A DNA stretch of 64,000 nt from Bordetella genomosp. 13 (GTDB taxonomy: Bacteria > Pseudomonadota > Gammaproteobacteria > Burkholderiales > Burkholderiaceae_B), in contig NZ_VEHL01000006.1 of NCBI RefSeq assembly GCF_007679965.1, positions 186,001-250,000 of the forward strand, in the 5' to 3' direction. A program made the position numbers and the translations under genes. Shown one piece after another: positions 24,201-31,385 of this stretch. The notes under the pieces are model-generated. The model was not told where the DNA came from and did no database searches. It saw only the letters and a program-made list of their open reading frames with translations. Each line of letters starts with the position of its first letter. Within the stretch, counting starts at the first letter, position 1.

Positions 24201-25428
24201 CGGGCAGGTCGTTGTCCGCCAGGGCGAGCCGGCCCAGTGCGTTGTAGGCCGCACTGGGGCCCCCGTCCAGCTTGACGGCCTGGTCCAGCATGCGCCGCGC
24301 GCCGGCGCGATCGCCGGACTCGCGCGCCGATTCGGCCTGGTCCACCAGGGCCCAGTAGCGCGCGCCGTTCAGCGCCTTCTTCCAATTGCCGCCGGCGCCG
24401 GGCCGCGACGCGGCGCGCGACAGCAATTCCTGCGCGCGCACGGGGTCGTTCTGCTGCATGCGCACCACGCCCAGGCCGCCCAGGGCATCGGCATTGTCGG
24501 GCGTCTCGCGCAGCTTCTCCTGGAAGGCGGCCTCGGCCGAGGCCAGGTCGCCGGATTCCAGCGCCGCGAAGCCGCGCGCCAGGCGCGGGTCCTGGCGCCA
24601 GGGCGCCGCGGGACGCGCGGCAGCCGTGCGCGCAGCGGCGGGCGCCGCCGTGCGCTGCATCTGGTCGCGGATGGCCTTGTCGTCGGGATGGGCCTGCAGA
24701 TAGGCCTCGAACAGCGGCTTCTCGGCCGGCCGCGGGTTGCCCATCCAGACCAGGCCCATGCGCCAGCTTTCCAGCGCGTCCGCCCCCACGTCGTTGCGGC
24801 GCGACAGCTGCGACAGCAGCTTTACGCCATCGGCGCGGCGGCTCTCGTCGCGGATCAGGTGCTTGGCCAGCGCCAGCTGGATGTTCGGATTGTTCGGCGA
24901 CTGGCGCGACAGGCGCTCCAGGCCGGCGATGGCGGCGCCCAGCTGGCCGTCGACGTAGCCCAGGCGGCTGTAGTACTCGAGCGCCAGTTCGCCCTGCGGC
25001 TCTCGGCCCTGGAACGCCTGCCGGTAGTCGGCGATGGCGCCGGGCAGGTCGCCGCTGGCGGCCTTGGCGCGGGCGTTATCCAGGTCCGTCTTGCCCGTGC
25101 CGCCGGCCAGGGCGATGTCCTGCTGCAGGCGCTGCGCATACGCGCCGTTGGCGTCCAGCCGGCGCAGGCGGTTCAGGTACTGCTGCGCCTCGGCCGCGCG
25201 GTCGCCGCGCAGCGCCGCCAGCCCCATGCCGTACAGCGCCTCGGGCTGGTTCGGATCCGTCAGCAGCAGCTTTTCCCAGGCCTGTCCGGCACGCCGCATG
25301 TCGCCCTGCGATTGCCAGTAGCGGCCCTGCTCCAGCAGCGTCGAGGCCGCGTCGGGCTGGGCCCAGCCGGCCTGGTGCAGCAGCGTTGCCAGCAGCCCCG
25401 CGACGATCTTGTGGCGGCTCATGGACAT
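21232..25428 (-). CDS. bcsC: Cellulose synthase outer-membrane export protein BcsC (1398 aa)
   Basis: A periplasm-spanning export protein. After a signal peptide cleaved near AGWAQP come about 18-20 TPR units (roughly residues 30-800). An Ala/Pro-rich low-complexity linker follows (about 815-985). The C-terminal BcsC beta-barrel (about 1000-1398) ends with a strand rich in aromatic residues (LYLRYALYPM). The protein is longer than the Escherichia coli form (about 1150 aa), mainly because of the linker. An AAGGAG site precedes the ATG at 25428. The gene overlaps the end of bcsZ by 10 bases. It should guide cellulose from the BcsA-BcsB complex through the periplasm and outer membrane. Confidence 0.96.
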   Translation of the reverse strand: MSMSRHKIVAGLLATLLHQAGWAQPDAASTLLEQGRYWQSQGDMRRAGQAWEKLLLTDPNQPEALYGMGLAALRGDRAAEAQQYLNRLRRLDANGAYAQRLQQDIALAGGTGKTDLDNARAKAASGDLPGAIADYRQAFQGREPQGELALEYYSRLGYVDGQLGAAIAGLERLSRQSPNNPNIQLALAKHLIRDESRRADGVKLLSQLSRRNDVGADALESWRMGLVWMGNPRPAEKPLFEAYLQAHPDDKAIRDQMQRTAAPAAARTAAARPAAPWRQDPRLARGFAALESGDLASAEAAFQEKLRETPDNADALGGLGVVRMQQNDPVRAQELLSRAASRPGAGGNWKKALNGARYWALVDQAESARESGDRAGARRMLDQAVKLDGGPSAAYNALGRLALADNDLPGAERTFRAVLARHRNDPEAMRGLVSVLAQSGRPEEAMALVQSMGPEQAADVGDVTRLRAAVAAGQARAADQRGDAARAQQLLEDAVSNDSTNPWLRYELARLLLRTGADTEAQRVVDGLLETNPDMADALYTSALVSAERGQSAKAYATLSRVPQQSRTAEMQSLERRLWVQTQAGQASAMARAGQPDQARALLASLEPAAAQDPELLGTIGQAYVDAGDTSRGLALLRPMVSGAEPATDVLLPYAGLLLKAGQDVEVAGVLRRLQPRSMSASQRAAFDDLVRLYTVRQADRLRERGDLVAAYDMLSPVLKQRPNDTLAQGALARMYAAGGDREKALDIYRKLLEREPDNAQLQIGAANVAAQLNDWRYAERSLNNALAIAPDDPDILASAARLYRAQGKTGRAAELYAAAIAAQDKRGAPAMAAAGAGRAAPSDNPFVGRPGQRTQSARSAQVLGDALGEPVPQAAPAVATYAVATGASSASGANAPYARDYPAANAAAMPVPPVAPVAAAQAPRSRTATAAPVVGPSAIGAVAVPAARGGMPAQPAGAYAAEPAPVAEPSSNGSRVAAAAPSTLQNELDEIRQERSPEIRAGVFVRPNNGEAGLSRMTTIEAPVEARMPVGDGKLVLNATPVNVDAGTLGGDYYKNSRFGGGPVSSAAELTGNSGPVRSLRDRGVGASIGYETRGLAADIGTTPLGFERTNVIGGVKLSGTVGANGWYNVNASRRAVTDSVVSYAGVRDPRLNTGLRTLGVADGGVDDTWGAVTANGLSGQIGLEENNVGAYAYGSWHKLLGHNVESNSRTEVGTGAYWRVINDPDRMLSTGVNVGAIFYDNNQRYFTYGHGGYFSPQQFYALSLPVTWAQRAGRFSYKLQGSVGIQHFKEDDADYFPTSSLLQNAAAAGMAVAQGQGFNVGQPVYDGQSKTGIGYSLSGAAEYQLTRNLFMGGTLGLDNATDYRQWAGGLYLRYALYPMTRPMDLPVVPFQSPYSR

Positions 25429-26660
25429 GTCTTCTCCTTCGGTAGTCGCACCCTGCCGGATGCGCCGAATTTATAACGCTGCTCGAGCCAGGCGGTGCCG
25501 AAAAGGCTGAGCATGTAGTCGTAATAGGGGGGCTGGCGTTGGCCAGGTTGCGCGGACGCCACACTGGCGTCCCAATCGGCCTGCACGCGGTGCAATTGGG
25601 CACGCAGCAACTCGGCCTGGCCCGTGGCCTGCAGGTACGGCAGCAGCGCCGCCGAGAAACCGAACGGACCGGTGCCCGTGGCGCTGCCCGCGTCCGTCTG
25701 CACGATCTCGGGCGGCATGCCGGCCTTGGCCGTGGCCTGGGCCAGGCCCTGCACGGCCTCCAGCATGGGGGCAGCCAGCGGATCGGTGGAAGGCGTCATG
25801 CCGGCCCACAGGTAGACGCGGATCGCGTCGTAGCTGCCAACCGGACCCTTGACCGGATCGGCCACGAACGCGCCGCCGTCGCCCTCGGCACGGTACGCCG
25901 TCCAATCCGGCGCGAAGCCATGCGGGCTGGTCTGGCGGACCATGCGCAGCGTGTTGTCGGCGATGGCGGCCCACGGCCCCTGCGGCGAGGCTTCGGCCAG
26001 GCGCCGCAGCACCGGCACGGGCAGATAGCTGGGATTGAAACGCCATTGCAGGCCGGGCTGCACGAAACCGATGGGCCCGGGCAACAGCATCGGCCCCAGG
26101 CCGGGCACCTGCGCGATCTCGCGCGCTTCGATCAGCGCCAGCAGGGCCCGCGCGTCCCGCTCGTAGCGCGGACGGTTCCACAGGCGCGCGGCCTCCAGCA
26201 GCGCGTAGACGAACCAGACGTCCGCGTCCGATGCGGCGTTGGTGTCCAGCACGCCCCACGTGCCGTCCTGGCGCAGACCCCAGAACCACGCGGGCAGGTT
26301 CTTCGAGATGTCGCCGCCGGCCAGGTTGTCCACGGTCCATTGCCACAACTGGTCGAAGGTCTTGCGGTCGCCCGCGACCAGCGCGAAGAACATGCCGTAC
26401 GACTGGCCTTCGGACGAGCTGTGCCGCTGCGGCGTGCTGGCGTCGAGCACGCGTCCATCGGGCTGCACGAAATGCGTGAGATACCCGTCCCACTTGGGCC
26501 AGGACTGCGGCCCGCACGTGGCCGTGCCAGGCGCCGCGGCGCCGGCCGCCCGCGCGGCGGGCATCGGCAATGCCATCAGCAGCGCCGCGGCCACACCGCA
26601 CAGCATGGCGGCGGCGCGGCCGGGCAGCCTTGGCAGGCGAAAGAGCGGCGCCACGCGCAT
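25419..26660 (-). CDS. bcsZ: Periplasmic endo-beta-1,4-glucanase BcsZ, GH8 (413 aa)
   Basis: A secreted glycoside hydrolase family 8 cellulase that trims cellulose during export. The signal peptide ends near residue 38-40 (MPAARAAG). The catalytic acid Glu84 lies in SSSEGQSYGMFF. Further GH8 landmarks are SDADVWFVYALLEA (144-157), FNPSYLP and SYDAIRVYLWAGM, where the second conserved Asp sits. Length is slightly above the usual 370. The gene starts six bases after the stop of the second bcsB and overlaps bcsC by 10 bases. Both arrangements support tight co-translation. Confidence 0.95.
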   Translation of the reverse strand: MRVAPLFRLPRLPGRAAAMLCGVAAALLMALPMPAARAAGAAAPGTATCGPQSWPKWDGYLTHFVQPDGRVLDASTPQRHSSSEGQSYGMFFALVAGDRKTFDQLWQWTVDNLAGGDISKNLPAWFWGLRQDGTWGVLDTNAASDADVWFVYALLEAARLWNRPRYERDARALLALIEAREIAQVPGLGPMLLPGPIGFVQPGLQWRFNPSYLPVPVLRRLAEASPQGPWAAIADNTLRMVRQTSPHGFAPDWTAYRAEGDGGAFVADPVKGPVGSYDAIRVYLWAGMTPSTDPLAAPMLEAVQGLAQATAKAGMPPEIVQTDAGSATGTGPFGFSAALLPYLQATGQAELLRAQLHRVQADWDASVASAQPGQRQPPYYDYMLSLFGTAWLEQRYKFGASGRVRLPKEKTCP

Positions 26661-26665
26661 GGCCG

Positions 26666-29035
26666 TCACGCCTTCGGCGCGCGCGGCTTGCGACGGCCCC
26701 GCAGCAGCGACGCCGCCAGGGCGAGCGCCGCGACCAGCACGGCCAGCGACACCAGCAGGCCGGCCAGCGTCAGGTTGGGCGAGATCGACGACAGGGTCCA
26801 GTCGATGCGTTTGAAGAACCCGAGCGACCCCACGTAGTACTGGTGTTCGCCCACCAGCGAATCGACCTGCTTGCCGCGGATGATGGCCAGGCTGCCCTGG
26901 ATCGGCCGCTCGTAGTCCTTGCCGCCCAGCAGCGCCGACGCCGCGTCCTGCAGGCCTTCGGGCTGGTTGCTGGCGATCAGCACGACACTGCGCTGGCTTT
27001 CCTGCGGCGATTCGAAACCCGCCACCACGGCGCTGACGCCGCTGCTGGTGTAGGCCAGCGCCGTGCGGCGCGGCGCCTCGTCCAGGCGCGGATCGACGTG
27101 GAACCAGCCCATCACGCGATAGACCAGGTCGGACACGGCGAAGCGCGCGTTGCGCTCGTACGCGGCCGGCATGCGCTCGGCCCAGTCCTTCAGCCAGGAC
27201 TGGTCGGCGCCCGAGGCGATCACCAGCAGGTCCTTGCCCGACGGAGCGGCCGAGGCCTGCGCGCGCGTCACGGTGACGCCCGTGGCGGGATAGCCGGTGG
27301 ACTCGCCCATGCGGCCCATCACCGTCAGGAAGGTGCTGTATTCCTGCGGGCCGGCGTTCGAACCCAGGACGACGGCGGTCTCGGACAGGTCGGCCATGCG
27401 CGTGAACGGAAAGCCGGCCTGAGAGAACGCGGCCAGATCGGGCATCGCCATGAAGTGCGGATAGCCGCTGACGTCGATGGTCGATTCGGGATCGATCGCG
27501 CCGCGCACGTTGTCGATGATGATGTCGCGGCACTCGCCCTGCTTGATGTAGTCGTACATGTAGCGGAACTGCAGTTGCCCGCGCGACTTCAGCAGTTCCA
27601 GCGGCACGTCCAGCCGCGCCTGCATCGGCAGGCTTTCGTCGGGCAGCACCTGCGCGCGCAGCTTCTGGCCGTCCTCGATGCGTTCCAGCGCGAACAGCGG
27701 CATCGACTTCACGAACTGGTCGTCGACACTGAACAGCAGCGACGAGTTCACCGACGAGGGCTGCGGCGTGTAGCGGTAGTGCAGGTCCACCGGCACCTTC
27801 TTCTCGCGCCAGCCGAACAGGTCCGGCGCCACGCGCACGTCGACGCGGATGGTGTCGGGGCTGAAGCCCGACACGTTCATGCGCTGGGCGTCGATGAGTT
27901 CGCCGAACGACACCGGACGGTCCGAGCGCAGCCACTTGGGCGCATCGTACGGCTGGCGCGGCTTCAGGTCGGCGAACTGCGTGATGGTGGCGATCGGGCC
28001 GGTCAGGGTCTGGCTACCGGTGACCAGCGCGGCGGCGGCCTGCTTCAGCTCCTTGGCGTCGCGGCCCATGACCAGCAGCAGCTTGCCGTTGGGATCGTTG
28101 GGATTGGTGACCACGGCCAGCGTCGGGCCCTGCAGCGGCGCGGGGGCCATGCCGGCCTGCGCGCCGCCCGCGGCGAACACCACCGCGTTGCCCTGCGCCG
28201 GGATCTGCGCCACGGTGGCCGGGAAGCGCGCGCCGCGATAGCCGGCCAGCGCTCCGAACCACGACGACACCGCGCCGGCCGCTTCCAGCGCGGCGCCATC
28301 GGGCGTGCCGGCGAAGACGAAGGGCAGTTCCAGGCGGCGGCCGTCGCGGCGGTCGAAGAAGGGCTCGGGCAGGTTCGCCAGTTCGTTGGGCAGTTGCAGC
28401 GGCGTGGTGGCCAGTTGCAGCATGCTCTGGTTGCTGATGTTGGCCCACAGGCTGGAGTGCAGGGGATCCTCGCAGTCCATCGTGTAGTGGCCGATCAGCT
28501 GCAGCCGCAGGTTGCTGAAGGCCGTGATCAGGTACGGCGGAATCTCGACGGTGCGCCGCAGGTTGGCGCCCGCGGTCTCCTTGGGCACCGGAATCGTCGC
28601 GGCCACTTCATCGTTGACCAGCACGTTGATGTGCGACAGGTCCGTCAGCAGCGACGGCGAATACGCATAGCGCAGGTCCAGCCGCGCGCCCGTCACCACC
28701 TGGTCGTTGCGCACGCCGAACGCGAACGTGTTGCTGCCGTCCACGCCGCGCAGGTTGACGGGATACTGCGCCCCCAGCTGCTCCAGCGAGTAGCGCACGG
28801 TCGGCGAGAATGGGACGGCCACGGGCGCCGGGGCGGCAGCGGGCTGGCCCGCCGGCTGGGCAGGCGGAATGGGCGCGCGGCCCCCGGTCTGCGCCATGGC
28901 CTGCGTGCCCAGCACGCAGCTCATCAGCAGGGCGGACCACTTCACGAACGCGGGACGCAGCGCGAAGACGCGTGCAGTACGGGAGTCGGACTGAAGCATG
29001 GCGGAGGTCTTTTCTTGGCGTTTCACGGGAAGCAT
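26666..29035 (-). CDS. bcsB: Cellulose synthase regulatory/periplasmic subunit BcsB, second copy (789 aa)
   Basis: A full-length BcsB: a signal peptide with a long n-region (cleaved after GTQAMAQ), two repeats of carbohydrate-binding and flavodoxin-like domains, and a C-terminal membrane anchor (LTLAGLLVSLAVLVAALALA) with a basic tail. Family-conserved stretches such as LRLQLIGHYTMDCEDPLHSS, QFRYMYDYIKQGEC and DLAAFSQAGFPFTRMADLSE are intact. It is clearly diverged from the copy just upstream (about half the residues match in the stretches I compared) and shows no frameshift or stop. The start at 29035 follows GGATCC next to the stop of the first copy; 28999 is an alternative. BcsB binds BcsA through its anchor and guides the glucan into the periplasm. 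Confidence 0.94.
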   Translation of the reverse strand: MLPVKRQEKTSAMLQSDSRTARVFALRPAFVKWSALLMSCVLGTQAMAQTGGRAPIPPAQPAGQPAAAPAPVAVPFSPTVRYSLEQLGAQYPVNLRGVDGSNTFAFGVRNDQVVTGARLDLRYAYSPSLLTDLSHINVLVNDEVAATIPVPKETAGANLRRTVEIPPYLITAFSNLRLQLIGHYTMDCEDPLHSSLWANISNQSMLQLATTPLQLPNELANLPEPFFDRRDGRRLELPFVFAGTPDGAALEAAGAVSSWFGALAGYRGARFPATVAQIPAQGNAVVFAAGGAQAGMAPAPLQGPTLAVVTNPNDPNGKLLLVMGRDAKELKQAAAALVTGSQTLTGPIATITQFADLKPRQPYDAPKWLRSDRPVSFGELIDAQRMNVSGFSPDTIRVDVRVAPDLFGWREKKVPVDLHYRYTPQPSSVNSSLLFSVDDQFVKSMPLFALERIEDGQKLRAQVLPDESLPMQARLDVPLELLKSRGQLQFRYMYDYIKQGECRDIIIDNVRGAIDPESTIDVSGYPHFMAMPDLAAFSQAGFPFTRMADLSETAVVLGSNAGPQEYSTFLTVMGRMGESTGYPATGVTVTRAQASAAPSGKDLLVIASGADQSWLKDWAERMPAAYERNARFAVSDLVYRVMGWFHVDPRLDEAPRRTALAYTSSGVSAVVAGFESPQESQRSVVLIASNQPEGLQDAASALLGGKDYERPIQGSLAIIRGKQVDSLVGEHQYYVGSLGFFKRIDWTLSSISPNLTLAGLLVSLAVLVAALALAASLLRGRRKPRAPKA

Positions 29036-29037
29036 GT

Positions 29038-31371
29038 TCAGGATCCGAGGCGGCGTTGCGCACGGGCGCGCAGGGACAGGTAGACCAGCACGGCCAGCAC
29101 CACGGCGCTGAATATCACCGCCAGCACCAGCAGCAGCGGGTGGTTGGCGAAGAACCACTGCACGGCCAGCCACGGCGGCAGCGTGCCGACGTAGTAGCTC
29201 TGTTCGTTGGCCAGGGTGGCGACTTCCGTGCCTTGCACCACGGCCAGGTTGCCCTGGATCTTCTGGTCGTTCGTGCGGTTGACCAGCACCGCGTTCACGG
29301 TGGCGGCCAGGCCATCGGCATTGCTGCCGCTGACGACCACCACGCTGCGGCCGGAGGACAGCGGCGACTCGAGCCCGGCCAGCACGCCGCCGGGGCCGTT
29401 GCCGCTGGCGGCCACCCTGGCATTGGCCGGCGCCGCGCGCGTACGCGGGTCGCCGCCTTTCCAGTCCAGCTTGCGCGCCAGCCAATCCGAGATGCCGAAA
29501 CCGCCGCCGTCGCCGTCGAAACCGCTGGGCATGTCGCCGCGCCAGGTCTTCAGCAGGGGCTGGTTGCCGCCCGAGGCCAGCACCAGCAGGTCCTTGTCGC
29601 GCAGCGCATCGGTCTGCGCGGCGCGGCCCACCGTGACGCGCACCGCTGGATAGCCGGTGGAGTCGCCCATGGCACCCAGCAGCGTCAGGTAGGCCGAGTA
29701 GTCGTCCGCGCTGGCCTGGTCGGGCAGCACCACGGCGGTCTCGGACAGGTCGGCCATGCGCGTGAACGGGAAGCCCGCGTCGCTGAAGGCGCCCAGATCG
29801 GGCATCGGCGCATACTGCGGCAGGCGCGAGATGTCGATCGACGAGCCCGGGTCGATGGCGCTCATCACGTTGTCGACGATGCTGTTCTGGCACTCGCCCA
29901 GCTTGGCGTACTCGTACACGTAGCGGAACTGCAGCGCGGCCAGCGGCGGCAGCATGTACGACGGCACCTGCAGCGTGGTGCGCGCCTCGGAGGCCGGCAT
30001 GCCCGTCACCCTGCTGTAGACGTCGGAACGCACGTCGGGATGCAGCGACAGGCTCTGCACCAGCTGGTTGCCCGCCGTCACTTCCAGCACCGACTGCGGC
30101 GCCGGGCGCGGCGAGTAGCGATAGTGCAGGTCGACGGGCACGCCATCGCTGCGCCAGCCGAACAGGCCCGGCGGCAGCCGCAGGTTCAGGTTGATGGGCG
30201 CGGGACGATGGCCATACACGTTCAGCTGGTCGGTGGGCACCAGTTCGCCGAACTGCACCGGACGGTCCCGGCGCAGCCAGTTGGGCGCGTCGTAGGGCTT
30301 GCGCGGTTCGGGCGCATCCAGCCTGGTGATCTGCGCGGTCGGGCCGGACAGCGTCTGGTAACCCAGCGCCAGGGCCGTGGCCGCCTGTTTCAGCTCGGCA
30401 TCGTTGCGCCCCATCACCAGCAGCAGCTTGCCATGCGGATCGTTGGGATTGGCCACCATGGCCAGCGACGGACCCGGCACCGCGGGCACCTGCAGGCCGG
30501 GCAGGGCATCGCCCGGCCGGGCGAACACCACGGCATGGCCCTGGGCCGGCAGGGCGTCCAGGCTGACCGCGAAGCTGGCGCCGCGGTAGCTGGCCAGCGC
30601 GCCCAGCCACGAGGACACGATGCCCGCGGCCTCCAGGCGGCCCGCGTCGGGCGAGCCCGGCAGCACCACCGACAGCTTCAAGGCACGGCCGTCATGCGGG
30701 TCGAAGAACGGCGCCGGCAGCAGCGCCAGGTCGTTGGGCAGGTCCACGGGCACCACCGTCAGCGCAAGCGAGCTGCCGGGATTGACGTTGGCCCACAGGC
30801 TGGAATGCACGGGATCCTCGCAGCTCAGCGTGTAGTGGCCGATCAGCTGCAGGTTCAGGCGATTGAACTCGCGCAGGGCCGGCACCGGCAGTTCAACGGT
30901 GCGCTGCTGGGGCTTGCCCGCGGTCTCCTTGGGCAGGGGCACGCTGTCGGCCACGTCGCCGTTCAGCTGCACCTTGATATGCGACAGGTCGGGCAGCAGG
31001 GCGGGTGAGTACGTGTAGTCCAGGTCCAGGCGCATGCCGACGATGCGCTCGTCCAGGCGCACGCCGAAGTCCACGCCGTTGACCCCGTCCACGCCGCGCA
31101 GGAGCAACCCTTGCCGCGCCCCAAGCTGCGACAGCGGAATACGGTAGGTGCGGGCGTCGGTGGGCAGAGCGGCCGCGGGCGGCGGCGCCTCGGCCTGCTG
31201 CGCGGGCGGGACGGCGGCCGCAGCGGCCGACGCGGCGGCTGGCTCGGGCGCCGATGCGGCAAGCGCCGGGGATATGCCGGCCGCCCACAGCAGCGCGGCA
31301 GCCAGCATGGTCGGCATGCTCGGTCTCGGTCGCGCGGACGCGGACATGCACGGATCGGGCCTGGAGGTCAT
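29038..31371 (-). CDS. bcsB: Cellulose synthase regulatory/periplasmic subunit BcsB, first copy (777 aa)
   Basis: The bcsB copy directly after bcsA (14-base gap). A signal peptide (cleaved near SPALAAS) is followed by an Ala/Pro-rich stretch (about 35-75). Then come the alternating carbohydrate-binding and flavodoxin-like domains, and a C-terminal anchor (LLLVLAVIFSAVVLAVLVYL) with a basic end. Conserved stretches include LNLQLIGHYTLSCEDPVHSS, ALQFRYVYEYAKLGECQNS and DLGAFSDAGFPFTRMADLSE. A GAGAG site precedes the ATG. The second copy begins as this one ends, so both are made from one transcript. Possible outcomes are a mixed BcsB ring on BcsA or alternative complexes. Confidence 0.95.
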   Translation of the reverse strand: MTSRPDPCMSASARPRPSMPTMLAAALLWAAGISPALAASAPEPAAASAAAAAVPPAQQAEAPPPAAALPTDARTYRIPLSQLGARQGLLLRGVDGVNGVDFGVRLDERIVGMRLDLDYTYSPALLPDLSHIKVQLNGDVADSVPLPKETAGKPQQRTVELPVPALREFNRLNLQLIGHYTLSCEDPVHSSLWANVNPGSSLALTVVPVDLPNDLALLPAPFFDPHDGRALKLSVVLPGSPDAGRLEAAGIVSSWLGALASYRGASFAVSLDALPAQGHAVVFARPGDALPGLQVPAVPGPSLAMVANPNDPHGKLLLVMGRNDAELKQAATALALGYQTLSGPTAQITRLDAPEPRKPYDAPNWLRRDRPVQFGELVPTDQLNVYGHRPAPINLNLRLPPGLFGWRSDGVPVDLHYRYSPRPAPQSVLEVTAGNQLVQSLSLHPDVRSDVYSRVTGMPASEARTTLQVPSYMLPPLAALQFRYVYEYAKLGECQNSIVDNVMSAIDPGSSIDISRLPQYAPMPDLGAFSDAGFPFTRMADLSETAVVLPDQASADDYSAYLTLLGAMGDSTGYPAVRVTVGRAAQTDALRDKDLLVLASGGNQPLLKTWRGDMPSGFDGDGGGFGISDWLARKLDWKGGDPRTRAAPANARVAASGNGPGGVLAGLESPLSSGRSVVVVSGSNADGLAATVNAVLVNRTNDQKIQGNLAVVQGTEVATLANEQSYYVGTLPPWLAVQWFFANHPLLLVLAVIFSAVVLAVLVYLSLRARAQRRLGS

Positions 31372-31385
31372 CACGCTCTCGTTGT

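Noticed and set aside
21166..25476. A very long plus-strand open frame (over 1400 codons) opposite bcsC
   Set aside because: Its composition is dominated by His, Arg, Gly and Ala as expected from the complement of a GC-rich gene, it has no recognisable domain, and the minus strand encodes a clear BcsC.
26666..30610. Open frame running upstream of the second bcsB into the first
   Set aside because: The upstream part is out-of-frame reading of the first bcsB; the signal peptide and ribosome site place the real start at 29035 (or 28999).
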